Shown piece by piece: positions 15,319-23,437 of a DNA stretch of 25,177 nt. The stretch is from AA29 sp041481445 (GTDB lineage: Bacteria > Acidobacteriota > Vicinamibacteria > Fen-336). Position numbers and translations under genes: made by a program. The notes beneath the pieces were generated by a model. That model saw only the letters and a program-made list of their open reading frames with translations. It did not search any database and was not told the DNA's origin. Where the stretch lies: NCBI GenBank assembly GCA_041481445.1, contig JBGPBV010000103.1, positions 1-25,177 of the forward strand. Direction: 5' to 3'. The stretch's first letter is position 1, and every line of letters starts with the position of its first letter.

Positions 15319-16656
15319 TCAGGTCCGCCGCTCGACGATCCTCCGATCGATCACGGACGCGCGCTCCTGGTGCGAGATCCAGAAGGCGGGATCTTCCTGC
15401 GCGCGCAGGTCGTCCACCGTCTTGCCCTGCTGCTCGACCCACGTGAAGTACTTCTGGTTGTGCCAACGGCGGCGCACGTCGCGCGTGGCCTCGAGCACCC
15501 AGTCCGATTTCTGGCCGCGGAAGATCGAGAGCCGGCGCCGCGCCTCGTCGCGGTTCATGGGCCCCTGGTCGCGGCTGAGGCGCTGGAGCACGGACGGGTA
15601 GCGGTCGAAGCCGTCGGTGGCCACCGTGACCACCGCGTCCTTGGGACCGAGGCCGTAGTGGCGCGCGGCCTTGATCGCGCCCAGCACGTTGCAGACCCCG
15701 CTGATCCCGAACATGTCCACCCAGCTCGCGGCGAGGGCGCGGTCCAGGCCCTCGGAGGCCAGCACGTCCGAGCCCTGCTGCAGGAGCTGCAGGCCCTCCA
15801 GGCAGTCCTGGTCGTCGATGCAGACGAGGAGGTCGGTGGCCCACACGTTGTGGATCCAGGTCACGTGCTTGTCCCCGATGCCTTCGATCCGGTGGGCGCC
15901 GAAGCCCACGTTGAACAGCGTGGGGCACTGCACGGGCTCGACGGCCACCGTCGCGCAGCCCGGGTGGTGGCGCTTGATCGCCTCTCCCGCGCCGATGGTG
16001 CCCGCCGACCCAATGGCGGAGACGAAGGCGCCGAAGCCGATCCCGAGCTCCTGCACCACCTCCAGGGCGGCGGTGGCCGTGCAGTGGAAATGGAAGCGGT
16101 AGTTGCCGAACTCCTCGAACTGGTTCAGCACGCGGTGGGCGGGCACCGCGCGCAGATCCTTGACCTTGTCGTAGATCTCCTTGACGTTGGACTCCGAGCC
16201 CGGGGTGGCCACCACCTCCGCCCCGTAGTCGCGGATCTTCGCGAAGCGCTCCTCGCTCATGTCCTCGGGCAGCACGACCAGCGAGCGGTAGCCCATCCGC
16301 GGCCCCACCCAGGCCCCGCCGATCCCGTAGTTGCCGGTGGAGGGGAACACGAGCGTGTGCTCGCCGGGCGCGCACTGCCCCTCCACCTGCTTCTCGGCCA
16401 GGATCGAGTAGGCGGGCCCGACCTTGTGGGAGCCGGTCGGGAAGTGCCGCCCGGACAGGACCACGATGGGCGCCCAGACTCCGGTGAGGGCCTCGGGCAG
16501 GACGGTGTGCGGCACCCGGCCGTCCGCCTTCCAGGAGAGGTTGTAGAGGTTGAGCGGGTCGAGCGGACGCGCGCGCGCCGCGCGCGCCTTCTCCCGCACC
16601 TCGGGGCGGATCCGGGACGGATCGCGCATCTCGGCGAACGTGGGGCCGAACATCAT
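15319..16656 (-). CDS. Fold-type-II PLP-dependent enzyme (TrpB/CysK-like), substrate unknown
   Basis: 445 residues from the first of two tandem ATGs (GAGGAG about 5 nt upstream). The PLP lysine is K78 in PTGSHKVGPAYS, STGNYGIGG follows at 106-114, and a Gly-rich phosphate-binding loop IGSAGTIGAG lies in the second half. The architecture is that of cysteine synthase, TrpB-like and diaminopropionate ammonia-lyase enzymes, but the sequence is not a typical CysK, TrpB or YgeX. An extra C-terminal region (about 370-445) is rich in W, R and Q and has no match I recognise. Its ATG overlaps the stop of the thioredoxin-like gene (ATGATG). It could deaminate an amino-acid intermediate made by the neighbouring hydrolases. 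Confidence 0.82.
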   Translation of the reverse strand: MMFGPTFAEMRDPSRIRPEVREKARAARARPLDPLNLYNLSWKADGRVPHTVLPEALTGVWAPIVVLSGRHFPTGSHKVGPAYSILAEKQVEGQCAPGEHTLVFPSTGNYGIGGAWVGPRMGYRSLVVLPEDMSEERFAKIRDYGAEVVATPGSESNVKEIYDKVKDLRAVPAHRVLNQFEEFGNYRFHFHCTATAALEVVQELGIGFGAFVSAIGSAGTIGAGEAIKRHHPGCATVAVEPVQCPTLFNVGFGAHRIEGIGDKHVTWIHNVWATDLLVCIDDQDCLEGLQLLQQGSDVLASEGLDRALAASWVDMFGISGVCNVLGAIKAARHYGLGPKDAVVTVATDGFDRYPSVLQRLSRDQGPMNRDEARRRLSIFRGQKSDWVLEATRDVRRRWHNQKYFTWVEQQGKTVDDLRAQEDPAFWISHQERASVIDRRIVERRT

Positions 16657-17243
16657 CGTCGCTCCTCGCGCGCGGCGGCGCCGGCCGCGCAAGCCTCCGC
16701 GGGCTCGGCCAGGAGCGTCTCGATGTCCGCCTCGACCGCGCGCCCGCTCTCCTGGCCGGAATGGATCTCGCCCACGTGGCTCCCGCGCCGGCGGCCGCAG
16801 CGGTCGACCAGGTACACGGTGGGCCAGTACTCGGTGCCGAGGGTCTTCCAGTAGGCGGCGTCGGTGTCGAGCAGGTGCGGATAGTCGAGCCCCTGCCGGC
16901 GCACCTCCGCCTCCACCTTCGGCCGCTCGCGCTCGAACGTGAACTCCGGCGTGTGCACGCCCACCAGGGACAGGCCGCGCGCGGCGTAGCGCTGCTTGAC
17001 GTCCTTGAGCCAGGGCATGGTCGCGCGGCAGTTGCTGCAGGCGAAGGTCCACACGTCGAGCAGGACCACCCGCCCGCGCAGGCTCTCCCAGGTGGCAGGG
17101 ACGCCGACCCAGTCCGCGGCGCGGGCGGAGGGGAACGGCGGCATGGCGGCCGGGGGCGAGTCGCCGGCCACCACCGGCAGGGCGGCGGCGACGATCCAGG
17201 CGACGACGAGCGGGCGGAAGGGCAACGGACGGAGGGAGGACAT
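16653..17243 (-). CDS. Exported thioredoxin-like protein (DipZ/TlpA type)
   Basis: 196 residues from ATG 17243 (GAGGAG upstream; a longer frame upstream lacks a site). A hydrophobic N-terminal segment (about 10-26, ending VVAG) acts as signal peptide or anchor. The redoxin domain has the active site C69-S-N-C72 in VWTFACSNCRATMPWL, followed by GVHTPEFTFER and a cis-Pro segment YWPTVYLVD (139-147). The HTPEF stretch resembles the C-terminal thioredoxin domain of DipZ/CcdA fusions rather than cytoplasmic thioredoxin. It probably reduces or oxidises disulfides outside the membrane. Its last codons overlap the start of a cytoplasmic PLP enzyme by 4 nt, an unexpected pairing. It is divergent from the ferredoxin-MBL gene with a 62-nt gap. 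Confidence 0.83.
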   Translation of the reverse strand: MSSLRPLPFRPLVVAWIVAAALPVVAGDSPPAAMPPFPSARAADWVGVPATWESLRGRVVLLDVWTFACSNCRATMPWLKDVKQRYAARGLSLVGVHTPEFTFERERPKVEAEVRRQGLDYPHLLDTDAAYWKTLGTEYWPTVYLVDRCGRRRGSHVGEIHSGQESGRAVEADIETLLAEPAEACAAGAAAREERR

Positions 17244-17305
17244 CGAAGGCTCCTCGGCTTTCCGGCAGCATAGCAATTCTCTCCGATAATGGAGTGATCC
17301 CGCCC

Positions 17306-18187
17306 ATGGCCGACCCCCGCCGCCGCCATCCCGCCAACGTCCCCGGAGCCTGGTTCGTCGACACCACGTGCATCGACTGCGACGCCTGCCGGCAGATCGC
17401 GCCCTCCGTCTTCGGGGACGCCGGGGCCGGCCAGTCCACGGTGCACCGCCAGCCCACGACCGGGGACGACGAGCGCGCCGCCGACCGCGCGCTCGTGGCC
17501 TGCCCCACCGCCTCCATCGGCGTGCGGGGACGGCACGTGGACGCGCACGGCCTCTTCCCGCAGGCGATCGCGGACGGGGTCTCGTACTGCGGCTTCAACT
17601 CGCCCGACTCGTTCGGCGCCAACGCGTTCTTCGCGGAGCGGCCGGGAGGCAACCTGCTCGTGGACTCGCCGCGCTTCGCCGCGCCCCTGGTGCGCGCGCT
17701 GGAGGCCCGCGGAGGAGTCCGCGACATCCTCCTCACCCACCGCGACGACGTGGCCGACGCCTCTCGCTTCGCCGAGCACTTCGGGGCGCGGGTCTGGATC
17801 CACGAGGCGGACGCGGCGGCGGCGCCCTTCGCCCGCGGCCGCGTCGGCGGCCCCGACCCCGTGGCCGTCCGCCCGGACGTGCTGGCCATCCCGGTCCCCG
17901 GCCACACGCGCGGCAGCGTGGCCTGGTTGCTGGACTCGAGGTTCCTGTTCAGCGGCGACTCCCTCTACTGGAGCCGTCGCGGACAGGACCTCGGCGCCTT
18001 CCGCGACGCCTGCTGGTACTCGTGGGAGGCGCAGGCGGACTCGCTGGAGCGGCTCGCCGCCCATCCGTTCGAATGGGTGCTCGCCGGGCACGGTGATCGC
18101 CATCACGCGCCCGCGGCCGAGATGGCCGGCCGGCTGCGCGCGCTCGTGGGACGCATGCGGGCACCGGCGGAGGCGGCGGACTGGTGA
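17306..18187 (+). CDS. Ferredoxin-metallo-beta-lactamase fusion protein
   Basis: 293 residues from ATG 17306; GTG 17294, in the same frame, is an alternative start. The N-terminus is a ferredoxin-like module with C22, C25, C28 and C66 (CIDCDACRQIAP ... ACPTA), enough for one [4Fe-4S] cluster. Residues about 90-290 are a metallo-beta-lactamase fold. The usual HxHxDH reads H145-R-D-D-V-A-D, so the second histidine is lost, while PGHTRGSV (199-206), SGDSLYW (216-222) and AGHGDRHH (261-268) remain. This suggests an altered metal site. The last codon overlaps the next start (GTGA, 4 nt), coupling it to a quinone oxidoreductase; a joint redox role is plausible. No membrane segment. Confidence 0.8.
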   Translation: MADPRRRHPANVPGAWFVDTTCIDCDACRQIAPSVFGDAGAGQSTVHRQPTTGDDERAADRALVACPTASIGVRGRHVDAHGLFPQAIADGVSYCGFNSPDSFGANAFFAERPGGNLLVDSPRFAAPLVRALEARGGVRDILLTHRDDVADASRFAEHFGARVWIHEADAAAAPFARGRVGGPDPVAVRPDVLAIPVPGHTRGSVAWLLDSRFLFSGDSLYWSRRGQDLGAFRDACWYSWEAQADSLERLAAHPFEWVLAGHGDRHHAPAAEMAGRLRALVGRMRAPAEAADW

Positions 18188-19194
18188 GCTCGATCCCGCC
18201 GACGATGCGGGCGGTGGAGATCGCGGCCCCCGGAGGTCCGGACGTGCTGCGGGTGGTGCCGCGGCCGACCCCGGTGCCGGGCCCGCACGAGGTGCTGGTG
18301 GCGGTGGCGGCGGCGGGAGTGAACCGCCCCGACCTCATGCAGCGCGAGGGGAGATACGCGCCGCCTCCCGGCGCCTCCGACCTCCCCGGCCTCGAGATCG
18401 CCGGCCGCGTGGTCGCGCGCGGCGGGGCGGTCACGGACTGGAGCGAGGGCGACCGCGTCTGCGCGCTGGTGGCCGGAGGCGGATACGCGGAGTATTGCCC
18501 CGCCCCCGCCGTGCAGTGCCTGCCCGTCCCCGCCGGCCTCGACTTCGTCCAGGCGGCGGCCCTTCCGGAGACGGTCTTCACGGTCTGGACGAACGTCTTC
18601 GAGCGCGGCCGGCTCTCCGCCGGCGACATCCTGCTCGTCCACGGAGGCGCCAGCGGCATCGGCACCACCGCCATCCAGATGGCGCGGGCGCGCGGCGCGC
18701 GCGTGATCGCCACCGCCGGGACTCCCGAGAAGTGCGCGGCCTGCCGGGGCCTGGGCGCGGAGCGCGCGATCGACTACAAGCGCGAGGACTTCGTGGCGGT
18801 GGTGCGCGAGCTGACGGCCGGGCGCGGCGTGGACGTGGTCCTGGACATGGTGGGAGGCGACTACGTCGCCCGCAACGTGGCCTGCCTGGCCACCGACGGC
18901 CGCCTGGTCCAGATCGCGTACCTGCGCGGGTCCCGGGTGGAGATCGACCTCGCGCCCATCCTCCAGCGCCGCCTGACCCTGACCGGCTCGACCCTGCGTC
19001 CGCGCCCGGTCGAGGAGAAGGGCCGGCTGGCGCGCGCCGTGCGCGAGAACGTCTGGCCGCTGGTGGAGAAGGGCGAGGTGCGGCCGGTGATCCACGCCAC
19101 GTTCCCCCTGGCCGAGGCCGCGGAGGCGCACCGGCTCATGGAGTCCGACGCCCACACCGGCAAGATCGTCCTCGTGGTCGCGACGAGCGGCTGA
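18184..19194 (+). CDS. NAD(P)H:quinone oxidoreductase, PIG3/QOR-type MDR family
   Basis: 336 residues of the zinc-free medium-chain dehydrogenase/reductase group. The groove segment GVNRPDLMQREGRYAPPPG (45-63) and the Rossmann motif HGGASGIGTTAIQMA (153-167) are typical of PIG3/quinone oxidoreductases. The structural and catalytic zinc cysteines of alcohol dehydrogenases are absent. It would transfer hydride from NADPH to quinones or other enone-like acceptors. GTG 18184 is chosen because it overlaps the upstream stop by 4 nt (GTGA) and GGAGG lies upstream; ATG 18205 is an alternative. It ends 7 nt from the convergent peroxiredoxin gene. Coupled translation with a ferredoxin-MBL protein suggests a shared redox task, not proven. 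Confidence 0.88.
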   Translation: MSSIPPTMRAVEIAAPGGPDVLRVVPRPTPVPGPHEVLVAVAAAGVNRPDLMQREGRYAPPPGASDLPGLEIAGRVVARGGAVTDWSEGDRVCALVAGGGYAEYCPAPAVQCLPVPAGLDFVQAAALPETVFTVWTNVFERGRLSAGDILLVHGGASGIGTTAIQMARARGARVIATAGTPEKCAACRGLGAERAIDYKREDFVAVVRELTAGRGVDVVLDMVGGDYVARNVACLATDGRLVQIAYLRGSRVEIDLAPILQRRLTLTGSTLRPRPVEEKGRLARAVRENVWPLVEKGEVRPVIHATFPLAEAAEAHRLMESDAHTGKIVLVVATSG

Positions 19195-19201
19195 TCGGCG
19201 G

Positions 19202-19642
19202 TCAGGCCTTGCCTTCGGGGGCGGCCGCGCAGGCCCGGGCGGCGTGGGCGTCCATCTTGAACTCGTCGTGGAAGGCGAGGCGGACGCGGCGATCGCGGCC
19301 GATGAGGAAGGTCGCGCGCTTGGACCAGCCGACGAGTGGCCAGTCCACCTTGTACGCGCTCGTGACCTTCCCCTCGGGGTCCCCGACCAGCGGATAGGGC
19401 AGGCCCAGCGACTCGCGGAAGCGGTCGTTGGTCGGCTGGTCGTCGCGGGAGATCCCGATCACCTCGCACCCCGACTGCTTGAGCTTCTCGTACTCACGGC
19501 GGAAGGCGGAGGCCTCCTTCGTGCACCCTGGCGTGAAGGCCCTGGGGAAGAAGAAGACCACCACCGCGCCTTCGCCCAGCACGTCGTACAGCGAGCGGTC
19601 CCCCACCTTGAAGTCCGGAGCCACCGTCCCCGTGTCGATCAT
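19202..19642 (-). CDS. Peroxiredoxin (AhpC/TSA, BCP-like)
   Basis: 146 residues. The peroxidatic cysteine is C40 in FTPGCTKEASAF, in the family's PxxxTxxC setting, with a candidate resolving cysteine at C59 (QSGCEVIG). The overall length and the GISRDD and VGDPEGK segments agree with bacterioferritin-comigratory-type peroxiredoxins, which reduce peroxides with thiols in the cytoplasm. A Cys near the C-terminus may also take part. ATG 19642 follows the stop of the [2Fe-2S]/FAD subunit by 2 nt, with GAGGG overlapping that stop, so it is co-translated with the molybdenum hydroxylase. Detoxifying hydrogen peroxide leaked by the flavin subunit is the natural inference. Confidence 0.9.
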   Translation of the reverse strand: MIDTGTVAPDFKVGDRSLYDVLGEGAVVVFFFPRAFTPGCTKEASAFRREYEKLKQSGCEVIGISRDDQPTNDRFRESLGLPYPLVGDPEGKVTSAYKVDWPLVGWSKRATFLIGRDRRVRLAFHDEFKMDAHAARACAAAPEGKA

Positions 19643-19644
19643 CT

Positions 19645-21006
19645 TCAGCCCTCCGCCACCTGGCGCACGGCGCGCTCCAGCAGCACCGCCGCCATCTCAC
19701 GACGATACGCGGCCGTCGAGCGCAGGTCGTCGATGGGCCGCACTTCCCCCCGCACCGCGTCCTTGGCGCGCTGGAGCGCGTCCCAGCCTCCGCCCATGAG
19801 CGCCTTCTCCGTGGCCGGCGCGCGCACGACCGTGGGCGCCACCGCCCCCAGGGCCACCCGCACCCAGCCCGGCCGCCCGTCCTTGAAGGTCATGGCCACC
19901 GCGATCGAGACCTTCGAGATCGCCTGGGCCTGCCGCTGGCCGAGGCGCAGGAAGACGCCGCGCACCCCTTCGTGCTTCGGCACCCGCACGCCGAGGATCA
20001 GCTCGTCCGGCGCCAGCACGGACTGCCGCGGGCCCGCGAAGAACTCCGTGATCGGGACCTCGCGGCGCGCGGAGACGGAGGCGACCTCGACCATCGCGTC
20101 GGCGGCGTAGAGCGGGGGCACGGTGTCGGCGGCGGGCGAGGCGTTCGCCAGGTTCCCGCCCAGGGTGCCCCGGTTGCGGATCTGTGGTCCGCCGATGACC
20201 GCGCAGGCGCCGGGAAGGGCGGGCGCGAACCGCGCGACCAGGGGCGAGCGCAGCATCTCGGTGTGGGTGGCGGTGGCCCCGATCCAGAGGTCGCCGTCCC
20301 GCTCCTGGATGCCTGCGATCTCGGGGACGGCGGTGAGGTCGAAAAGCGCCGAGAGGTCCTCCCCGCCGTCCTTGGCCTTGACGAGGACGTCCGTCCCCCC
20401 GGCCAGCGGCCGGACCTCGCCCGCGCGCTGGGCCAGGATCTCGAGCGCCTCCTCCAGCGACCGCGGCCGGAAATAGCGCGGGGCGGCGGGGGCGATCAGG
20501 AGCCGTCGTGGCTTGGGCAGCCGGGAGGAGGCGGCCACGCGGGCGACCGCGCTCAGGATCTTCGTGTACCCGGTACAACGGCACAGGTTCCCGGCCAGGC
20601 CCTTGCGGATCTCCTCCGCGCCGGCCCCGGGGCGCTCGTCCACGATGGCCTTCGCGGCCAGGATCATGCCCGGGATGCAGATGCCGCACTGCACGCCGCC
20701 GGCGTCGATGAAGGACTCCTGCAGGGGATGGAGGGCGCCGGTCACGCCGCCCGTGGAGTCGGCCAGCCCTTCGATCGTCTCCACCGCCGACCCATCGGCC
20801 TGGTAGGCCATCATCAGGCACGAGTCCACGGCCTGGCCGTCCACGAGCACGGTGCAGGCGCCGCACTCGCCCTTGCCGCATCCCTCCTTGGCCCCGGTCA
20901 GGCGCAGGTCGTCGCGCAGCAGGTCGAGCAGGCGCTGGTCCGTGCGCACCTTGCGCCGGACCGCCTTGCGGTTCACGGACAGCGCGACGTCGACCAGCTC
21001 AGGCAT
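19645..21006 (-). CDS. Molybdenum hydroxylase [2Fe-2S]-FAD fused subunit
   Basis: 453 residues joining two subunits that are often separate. Residues 1-165: plant-type [2Fe-2S] domain (C43, C48, C51, C63) and the helical [2Fe-2S] domain (C107, C110, C142, C144). After a linker, residues about 180-450 form the FAD-binding domain with PLAGGTDVLV and IRNRGTLGGNLANASPAAD. It carries electrons from the molybdenum centre to NAD+ or oxygen. The fusion resembles the XdhA-type half of bacterial xanthine dehydrogenases. The start ATG 21006 overlaps the catalytic subunit gene by 8 nt, and the next gene (peroxiredoxin) starts 2 nt after its stop, so the three form one operon. Confidence 0.93.
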   Translation of the reverse strand: MPELVDVALSVNRKAVRRKVRTDQRLLDLLRDDLRLTGAKEGCGKGECGACTVLVDGQAVDSCLMMAYQADGSAVETIEGLADSTGGVTGALHPLQESFIDAGGVQCGICIPGMILAAKAIVDERPGAGAEEIRKGLAGNLCRCTGYTKILSAVARVAASSRLPKPRRLLIAPAAPRYFRPRSLEEALEILAQRAGEVRPLAGGTDVLVKAKDGGEDLSALFDLTAVPEIAGIQERDGDLWIGATATHTEMLRSPLVARFAPALPGACAVIGGPQIRNRGTLGGNLANASPAADTVPPLYAADAMVEVASVSARREVPITEFFAGPRQSVLAPDELILGVRVPKHEGVRGVFLRLGQRQAQAISKVSIAVAMTFKDGRPGWVRVALGAVAPTVVRAPATEKALMGGGWDALQRAKDAVRGEVRPIDDLRSTAAYRREMAAVLLERAVRQVAEG

Positions 21007-23188
21007 CCGGCCGGCTCCGGGCGCGCAGCCCCTCCCACACGCGCTCGGGCGTGGCCGGGATCCGGCTCAGGCGGACCCCCGTGGCATGGTGGATGGCCGC
21101 CGTCACCGCGGGGGCGACGGCGATGATGGGCGTCTCGCCCAGTCCCTTGGCGCCGTAAGGTCCCCACGGGAACTCGCTCTCCACCAGGATGGCCTCGATG
21201 TCCGGCGTGTCGAGCGTGGTCGGGATGATGTAGGTCGAGAACTGGTCGTTGAGGATGCGGCCGTCCTTGAGGGCGTGCTCTTCCACCAGAGCGTAGCCCA
21301 GCCCCTGCACGACGCCGCCCTCGACCTGTCCCTCCGCGGTGGTGGGGTTGATCACGCGCCCGGTGTCGTGGCCGGACCAGACGCGCGTCACCCGCGTCTG
21401 GCCGGTCGTGGTGTCCACCTCCACCTCGACCACGTTGGCGGACCACGAGTAGCAGATGTAGGCCTCGCCCTGGCCGGTCTCCAGGTCGAACGTGGTGGGG
21501 GGGGGCACCGCCCAGCCGTGCGCGGCCAGGCCGACCTGACGGCTGACGCAGAGGGCGACCGCCTCGCGCCAGAGGAGCCCGCTGTCCGCGATCACCGGCT
21601 CCATGGCCGCGCGGATCTTCGCGGCAGCGTCGCGAATCGCGTTCCCGCTCATGACGGTGGTGCGGCTGGCCACGGTGGGGCCGCTGTCCGGCACGCGCGA
21701 GGTATCGGGGTCCATGATCTTCACGAGCTCGACCGGGCAGCCGAGCGCCTCCGCCGTGATCTGGCTCAGGACGGTGATCATGCCCTGCCCGATCTCCGTG
21801 GTGCCCACGGCCACGGTGACGCTGCCGTCGGCGGCCACGACCACGCCCGCGCCCGCCGGGTTGAGGTGCTTCCCCATCGCGCCCAGGCCCACGCCGTAGT
21901 AGCAGGCGGCCAGCCCGATTCCGCGACGGACGGGGCCGGCGTCCGCGCGGAAGGCCTCGCGCTTCCCCTCCCAGTCCGAGGCCTCCGCGACCTTGTCCAG
22001 CACCTCCGTGAACCCGACGCTGGTGGTCAGGCGATGGCCGGTGATCGTCTCGTCGCCCGGCCGCAGCGCGTTGAGGTGCCGCAGGGCGAGCGGGTCCATG
22101 CCCAGGCGCTCGGCCAGGAGGTCCATCTGGCTCTCGCCGGCGAAGACGACCTGCGGCTCGCCGAAGCCGCGGAAGGCGCCGCAGGGAACGGAGTTCGTCC
22201 GCACCGCGCGCGCGTCGACCTTGACGTTGGGCACGCGGTAGGGACCGCAGGCATGGACGGTGCCGCGGAAGAGGACGACCGGCGAGAGGGTGGCGTAGGC
22301 GCCGCCGTCGAGCAGGTAGTCCACCTCGCAGGCGATCAGGCGGCCCTCGCGCGTGGCCCCGGTGCGCATGCGGATGCGGCCGGGATGCCGCTTCGACATG
22401 ACCGCCATGTCCTCTTCGCGGGTGAAGATCAGCCGCACCGGGCGCCCGGTGGCGCGCGCGAGCAGCGCGGCCTGGGCCCCGGGCGCGGAGGGCGCGTCCT
22501 CCTTCCCCCCGAAACCGCCCCCGGTCACCGCCTGCACGATGCGCGCGTGGCTGAGGTCGCAGCCGAGGGCGGAGGCCACCGCCTTCTGCACGTAGAACGG
22601 GCACTGCATGGAGCCGTAGACGACGACGCCCGGCCCCTCGGGGACCGCGATCATCCCGTTGGGCTCGATGTAGGCGTGCTCCTGGTACGGCGTGTGGTAG
22701 GTCCCTTCGACCACGATCACGTCCGAGCGCTCGAGCGCGATCCCGGCCTCGCCCCTGCGCACCTTCCAGTGGGCCAGGACCTCCCCCGCCGCCAGCGCCT
22801 CCTCGGCGTCCAGGCGCGCGGGCAACGGGTCGTACTCCACGGCGATCGCGGCCAGCGCCTTCTTCAGCGATTCCTTGTCCTCCGCCGCCACCAGCGCGAC
22901 GGCCTCCCCGACATGGCGCACCACGCCGTCCGCCAGCACCGGCCAGTCGCTCTGGATCATCGGGATGAGGTTCTTGCCCGGGATGTCGGCGGCGGTCAGG
23001 ACGGCGTGGACCCCGGGCACGGCGCGCGCCCCCGCGACCTCGAGCCGCTTGATGCGCGCGTGCGCGTGGGGCGAGCGCAGGACCCCGGCCACCAGCGCCC
23101 CCCCGAACGCGACATCCTCGATGTAGAGGGCGCTCCCCTTGACCTTGTCGAGCGCATCCGGCCGGCGCACCCGTTGGCCGACGATCAT
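20999..23188 (-). CDS. Molybdopterin-binding subunit of xanthine dehydrogenase family enzyme
   Basis: 729 residues, complete. The N-terminal hammerhead domain (about 1-120) begins GQRVRRPDALDKVKG. Molybdopterin motifs follow: TGGGFGGKED (222-231), CGAFRGFGEPQ (336-346), GTTEIGQGM (462-470) and the catalytic glutamate E685 in YGAKGLGET. E230 and R340 fall where bovine xanthine oxidase has the purine-binding Glu802 and Arg880, compatible with a purine-like substrate; other hydroxylases also keep such residues, so this is not proof. ATG 23188 is likely but has a weak ribosome binding site; GTG 23197 is possible. A run of nine C on the coding strand (21505-21497) lies in frame. No XdhC or SelD gene is in the window. 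Confidence 0.92.
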   Translation of the reverse strand: MIVGQRVRRPDALDKVKGSALYIEDVAFGGALVAGVLRSPHAHARIKRLEVAGARAVPGVHAVLTAADIPGKNLIPMIQSDWPVLADGVVRHVGEAVALVAAEDKESLKKALAAIAVEYDPLPARLDAEEALAAGEVLAHWKVRRGEAGIALERSDVIVVEGTYHTPYQEHAYIEPNGMIAVPEGPGVVVYGSMQCPFYVQKAVASALGCDLSHARIVQAVTGGGFGGKEDAPSAPGAQAALLARATGRPVRLIFTREEDMAVMSKRHPGRIRMRTGATREGRLIACEVDYLLDGGAYATLSPVVLFRGTVHACGPYRVPNVKVDARAVRTNSVPCGAFRGFGEPQVVFAGESQMDLLAERLGMDPLALRHLNALRPGDETITGHRLTTSVGFTEVLDKVAEASDWEGKREAFRADAGPVRRGIGLAACYYGVGLGAMGKHLNPAGAGVVVAADGSVTVAVGTTEIGQGMITVLSQITAEALGCPVELVKIMDPDTSRVPDSGPTVASRTTVMSGNAIRDAAAKIRAAMEPVIADSGLLWREAVALCVSRQVGLAAHGWAVPPPTTFDLETGQGEAYICYSWSANVVEVEVDTTTGQTRVTRVWSGHDTGRVINPTTAEGQVEGGVVQGLGYALVEEHALKDGRILNDQFSTYIIPTTLDTPDIEAILVESEFPWGPYGAKGLGETPIIAVAPAVTAAIHHATGVRLSRIPATPERVWEGLRARSRPDA

Positions 23189-23437
23189 GCTCGCCACCGC
23201 CGGTTCATGGGGACCAGAAGCATGAACGAGCCGTCCGGGACATTCAAGCGCGAAGGGCGTTTCGAGGCTCGGCCGGGTAGACTTGCGACCGCGATCCGTT
23301 TCGCGATGCCAGGGGCGGGGGCGCTCCGAAAGAGCGGACGAATGAACCCGATCGGCGTGTTGATGTGCCTCACGGCGCCGGCAACTTGATCCAGTTCTTC
23401 GGCCGGTGAGGTGTGAAATGAGAGAGACCTCGTCTCG
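23189..23437. other. Divergent intergenic region
   Basis: 249 nt between the molybdenum hydroxylase operon and the plus-strand membrane gene. A plus-strand TAGACT (23278-23283) is a possible -10 box, with no clear -35. A short inverted repeat GAGAC-CTC-GTCTC (23424-23436) lies just before the ATG at 23438 and overlaps the likely ribosome binding site (GAGAGA), so it could influence translation. Short open frames here look random. Confidence 0.35.
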
